Made by a program: the position numbers and the translations under genes. Source: DATKWV01 sp035529405 (GTDB taxonomy: Bacteria > Planctomycetota > Phycisphaerae > Sedimentisphaerales > Anaerobacaceae). From it: a stretch of 17,082 nt of DNA. The notes below the pieces were generated by a model. The model had not been told where the DNA came from. It was given only the letters and a program-made list of their open reading frames with translations, and ran no database searches. The stretch covers positions 1 to 17,082 of the forward strand of contig DATKWV010000060.1 of NCBI GenBank assembly GCA_035529405.1. Direction: 5' to 3'. This document shows positions 15,931 to 17,082 of this stretch, piece by piece. Positions within the stretch are counted from its first letter, which is position 1. Each line of letters begins with the position of its first letter.

Positions 15931-17082
15931 CTACGGCCGGGTTTGGTCGTCGCTGTCAAAGCGTTCCCCGTCCAGCCTGGCTACCACCGCCGCCCCGCAC
16001 GCATCGCCCCACACATTTACCGCTGTGCGAAACATATCCAATAACCTGTCAACTGCCAGAAGCATCCCTATACCTTCCAGCGGCAGCTTGACCGCTGTCA
16101 GTACTATTACCATCGTCACAAGACCGGCGCCGGGGATGGCCGCTGCGCCTATTGATGCCAGTGTAGCCGTAAACACAATAACCAGCTGCTGGCCCATCGT
16201 CAAATCTATCCCGTATGCCTGAGCAATGAACATCGCCGCCACCGCTTCGTACAGCGCCGTGCCGTCCATATTTATTGTAGCTCCCAGAGGCAGCACAAAA
16301 CTGGCCACCCGGTTGGATACTCCGACATTTTGTTCCACACATTCCATCGTTATCGGCAGCGTTGCGGCGCTGCTGGCCGTGCTGAAGGCCGTGGCCACCG
16401 CGCCGAACAGATGCCTGGCAAACTTCAACGCCGAATACCTGCCGAAAATACCCAGCAGAACCGACAACGTCACACATGCGTGGATACCAAGCCCTGTAAT
16501 CACTGTGGCCATATATGCCCCAAGAGGCTTTATTACACCCATACCCATCTGACCTATCGTTGACGCCATCAATGCAAACACTCCCAGTGGCGCCAGCCGC
16601 ATAATCCAGCCGGTTATCTTCATCATCGCCGCGTTGAAACTATCAAAAAAAGCCGCTGCAGCTTTGCCTTTTTCACCGATGCTGCTGATTGCAACGCCCA
16701 GAATCAGGGAAAAGAATATAACCGACAGCACCTTATCGCCGGTCATCGCCGCAAACACGTTCTCAGGAACTATATCTTTTATAAGCGAAATCGCGGACGG
16801 CGCTTGCCCCGTTTCCAGGTCAGCCGCCGCCGTTAGCCCCATATCGACTCCCGCACCCGGCTGAATAACATTAACCAGTACTAAACCTACCCCAGCCGCC
16901 AGAACCGTCGTGGCTAAGTAATACACCAGCGTACGAACGCCCATCCTGCCTAATTTGCGAATATCACCCACACTCGTAATCCCGCAGACCATCGAAGCTA
17001 CAATCAAAGGTACAATTATCATCTTCAGAAGTGAAATAAATATGTCGCCCACCACCTTAAGGTGCCCCGCCTTTTGCCCCCG
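15931..17082 (-). CDS. Sodium:dicarboxylate/acidic amino-acid symporter (DAACS/SLC1 family), N-terminus outside window
   Basis: The minus-strand frame stays open to the window edge, so the 383 residues seen lack the true start. A GTG at 17055 is internal: the preceding residues join smoothly into the conserved GDIFISLLKMIIVPLI segment (TM2 region). Known role: inner-membrane uptake of glutamate/aspartate or C4-dicarboxylates with Na+ or H+. Seen: the serine-rich re-entrant loop FSTASSAATLPIT, the cation-site motif GATINMDGTALY, the second hairpin AAIPGAGLV, and the substrate-site helix LDMFRTAVNVWGD. The last keeps the Asp, Arg, Asn and Asp equivalent to GltPh D394, R397, N401 and D405; the Arg favours an acidic substrate. 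It is transcribed towards the epimerase gene and is probably unrelated to the polysaccharide locus. Confidence 0.95.
   Translation of the reverse strand, partial: RGQKAGHLKVVGDIFISLLKMIIVPLIVASMVCGITSVGDIRKLGRMGVRTLVYYLATTVLAAGVGLVLVNVIQPGAGVDMGLTAAADLETGQAPSAISLIKDIVPENVFAAMTGDKVLSVIFFSLILGVAISSIGEKGKAAAAFFDSFNAAMMKITGWIMRLAPLGVFALMASTIGQMGMGVIKPLGAYMATVITGLGIHACVTLSVLLGIFGRYSALKFARHLFGAVATAFSTASSAATLPITMECVEQNVGVSNRVASFVLPLGATINMDGTALYEAVAAMFIAQAYGIDLTMGQQLVIVFTATLASIGAAAIPGAGLVTMVIVLTAVKLPLEGIGMLLAVDRLLDMFRTAVNVWGDACGAAVVARLDGERFDSDDQTRP

Overview
The window reads as part of a chromosome from an anaerobic Gram-negative bacterium, most likely a planctomycete of the Phycisphaerae/Sedimentisphaerales kind or a close PVC relative. 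Grounds are the NifJ-type pyruvate:ferredoxin oxidoreductase, lipoproteins and an outer-membrane export protein, a URO-D-superfamily methyltransferase-like protein and an exosortase-type polysaccharide locus. Base composition is even at roughly half G+C, and no tRNA, rRNA, CRISPR array or insertion sequence was seen. The taxonomic call is inference from gene content.

Region 1 (1-3503, plus strand) is a tight run of three genes: the 3' part of nifJ (cut by the left edge), a small cysteine-rich lipoprotein of unknown function, and a URO-D-like protein with a His-x-Cys...Cys metal site. A gene-free stretch (3504-4047) follows; it holds a plausible intrinsic terminator and the leader of the next operon.

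Region 2 (4048-15899, plus strand) is one long exopolysaccharide/exosortase locus: a Wza-like polysaccharide export lipoprotein, an exosortase with an intact Cys/Arg/His site, a stand-alone EpsI-like protein, a very large (1647-residue) membrane-anchored TPR protein, a Wzc-like polysaccharide co-polymerase fused to a BY-kinase domain, and a WbpP-like UDP-sugar 4-epimerase. Export (Wza/Wzc), sugar-nucleotide supply (epimerase) and C-terminal protein sorting (exosortase, EpsI, TPR protein) are thus encoded together, as in PEP-CTERM/exosortase loci. No glycosyltransferase, polymerase or sortable substrate protein lies in the window.

Region 3 (15931-17082, minus strand) is the 3' part of a sodium:dicarboxylate/amino-acid symporter gene converging on the epimerase; its 5' end lies beyond the right edge.

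The most notable points are the giant TPR protein inside the exosortase operon, an inverted repeat carrying a perfect TATAAT just before the exosortase gene, a strong hairpin early in the Wzc-like gene, and the cysteine-rich lipoprotein beside nifJ.
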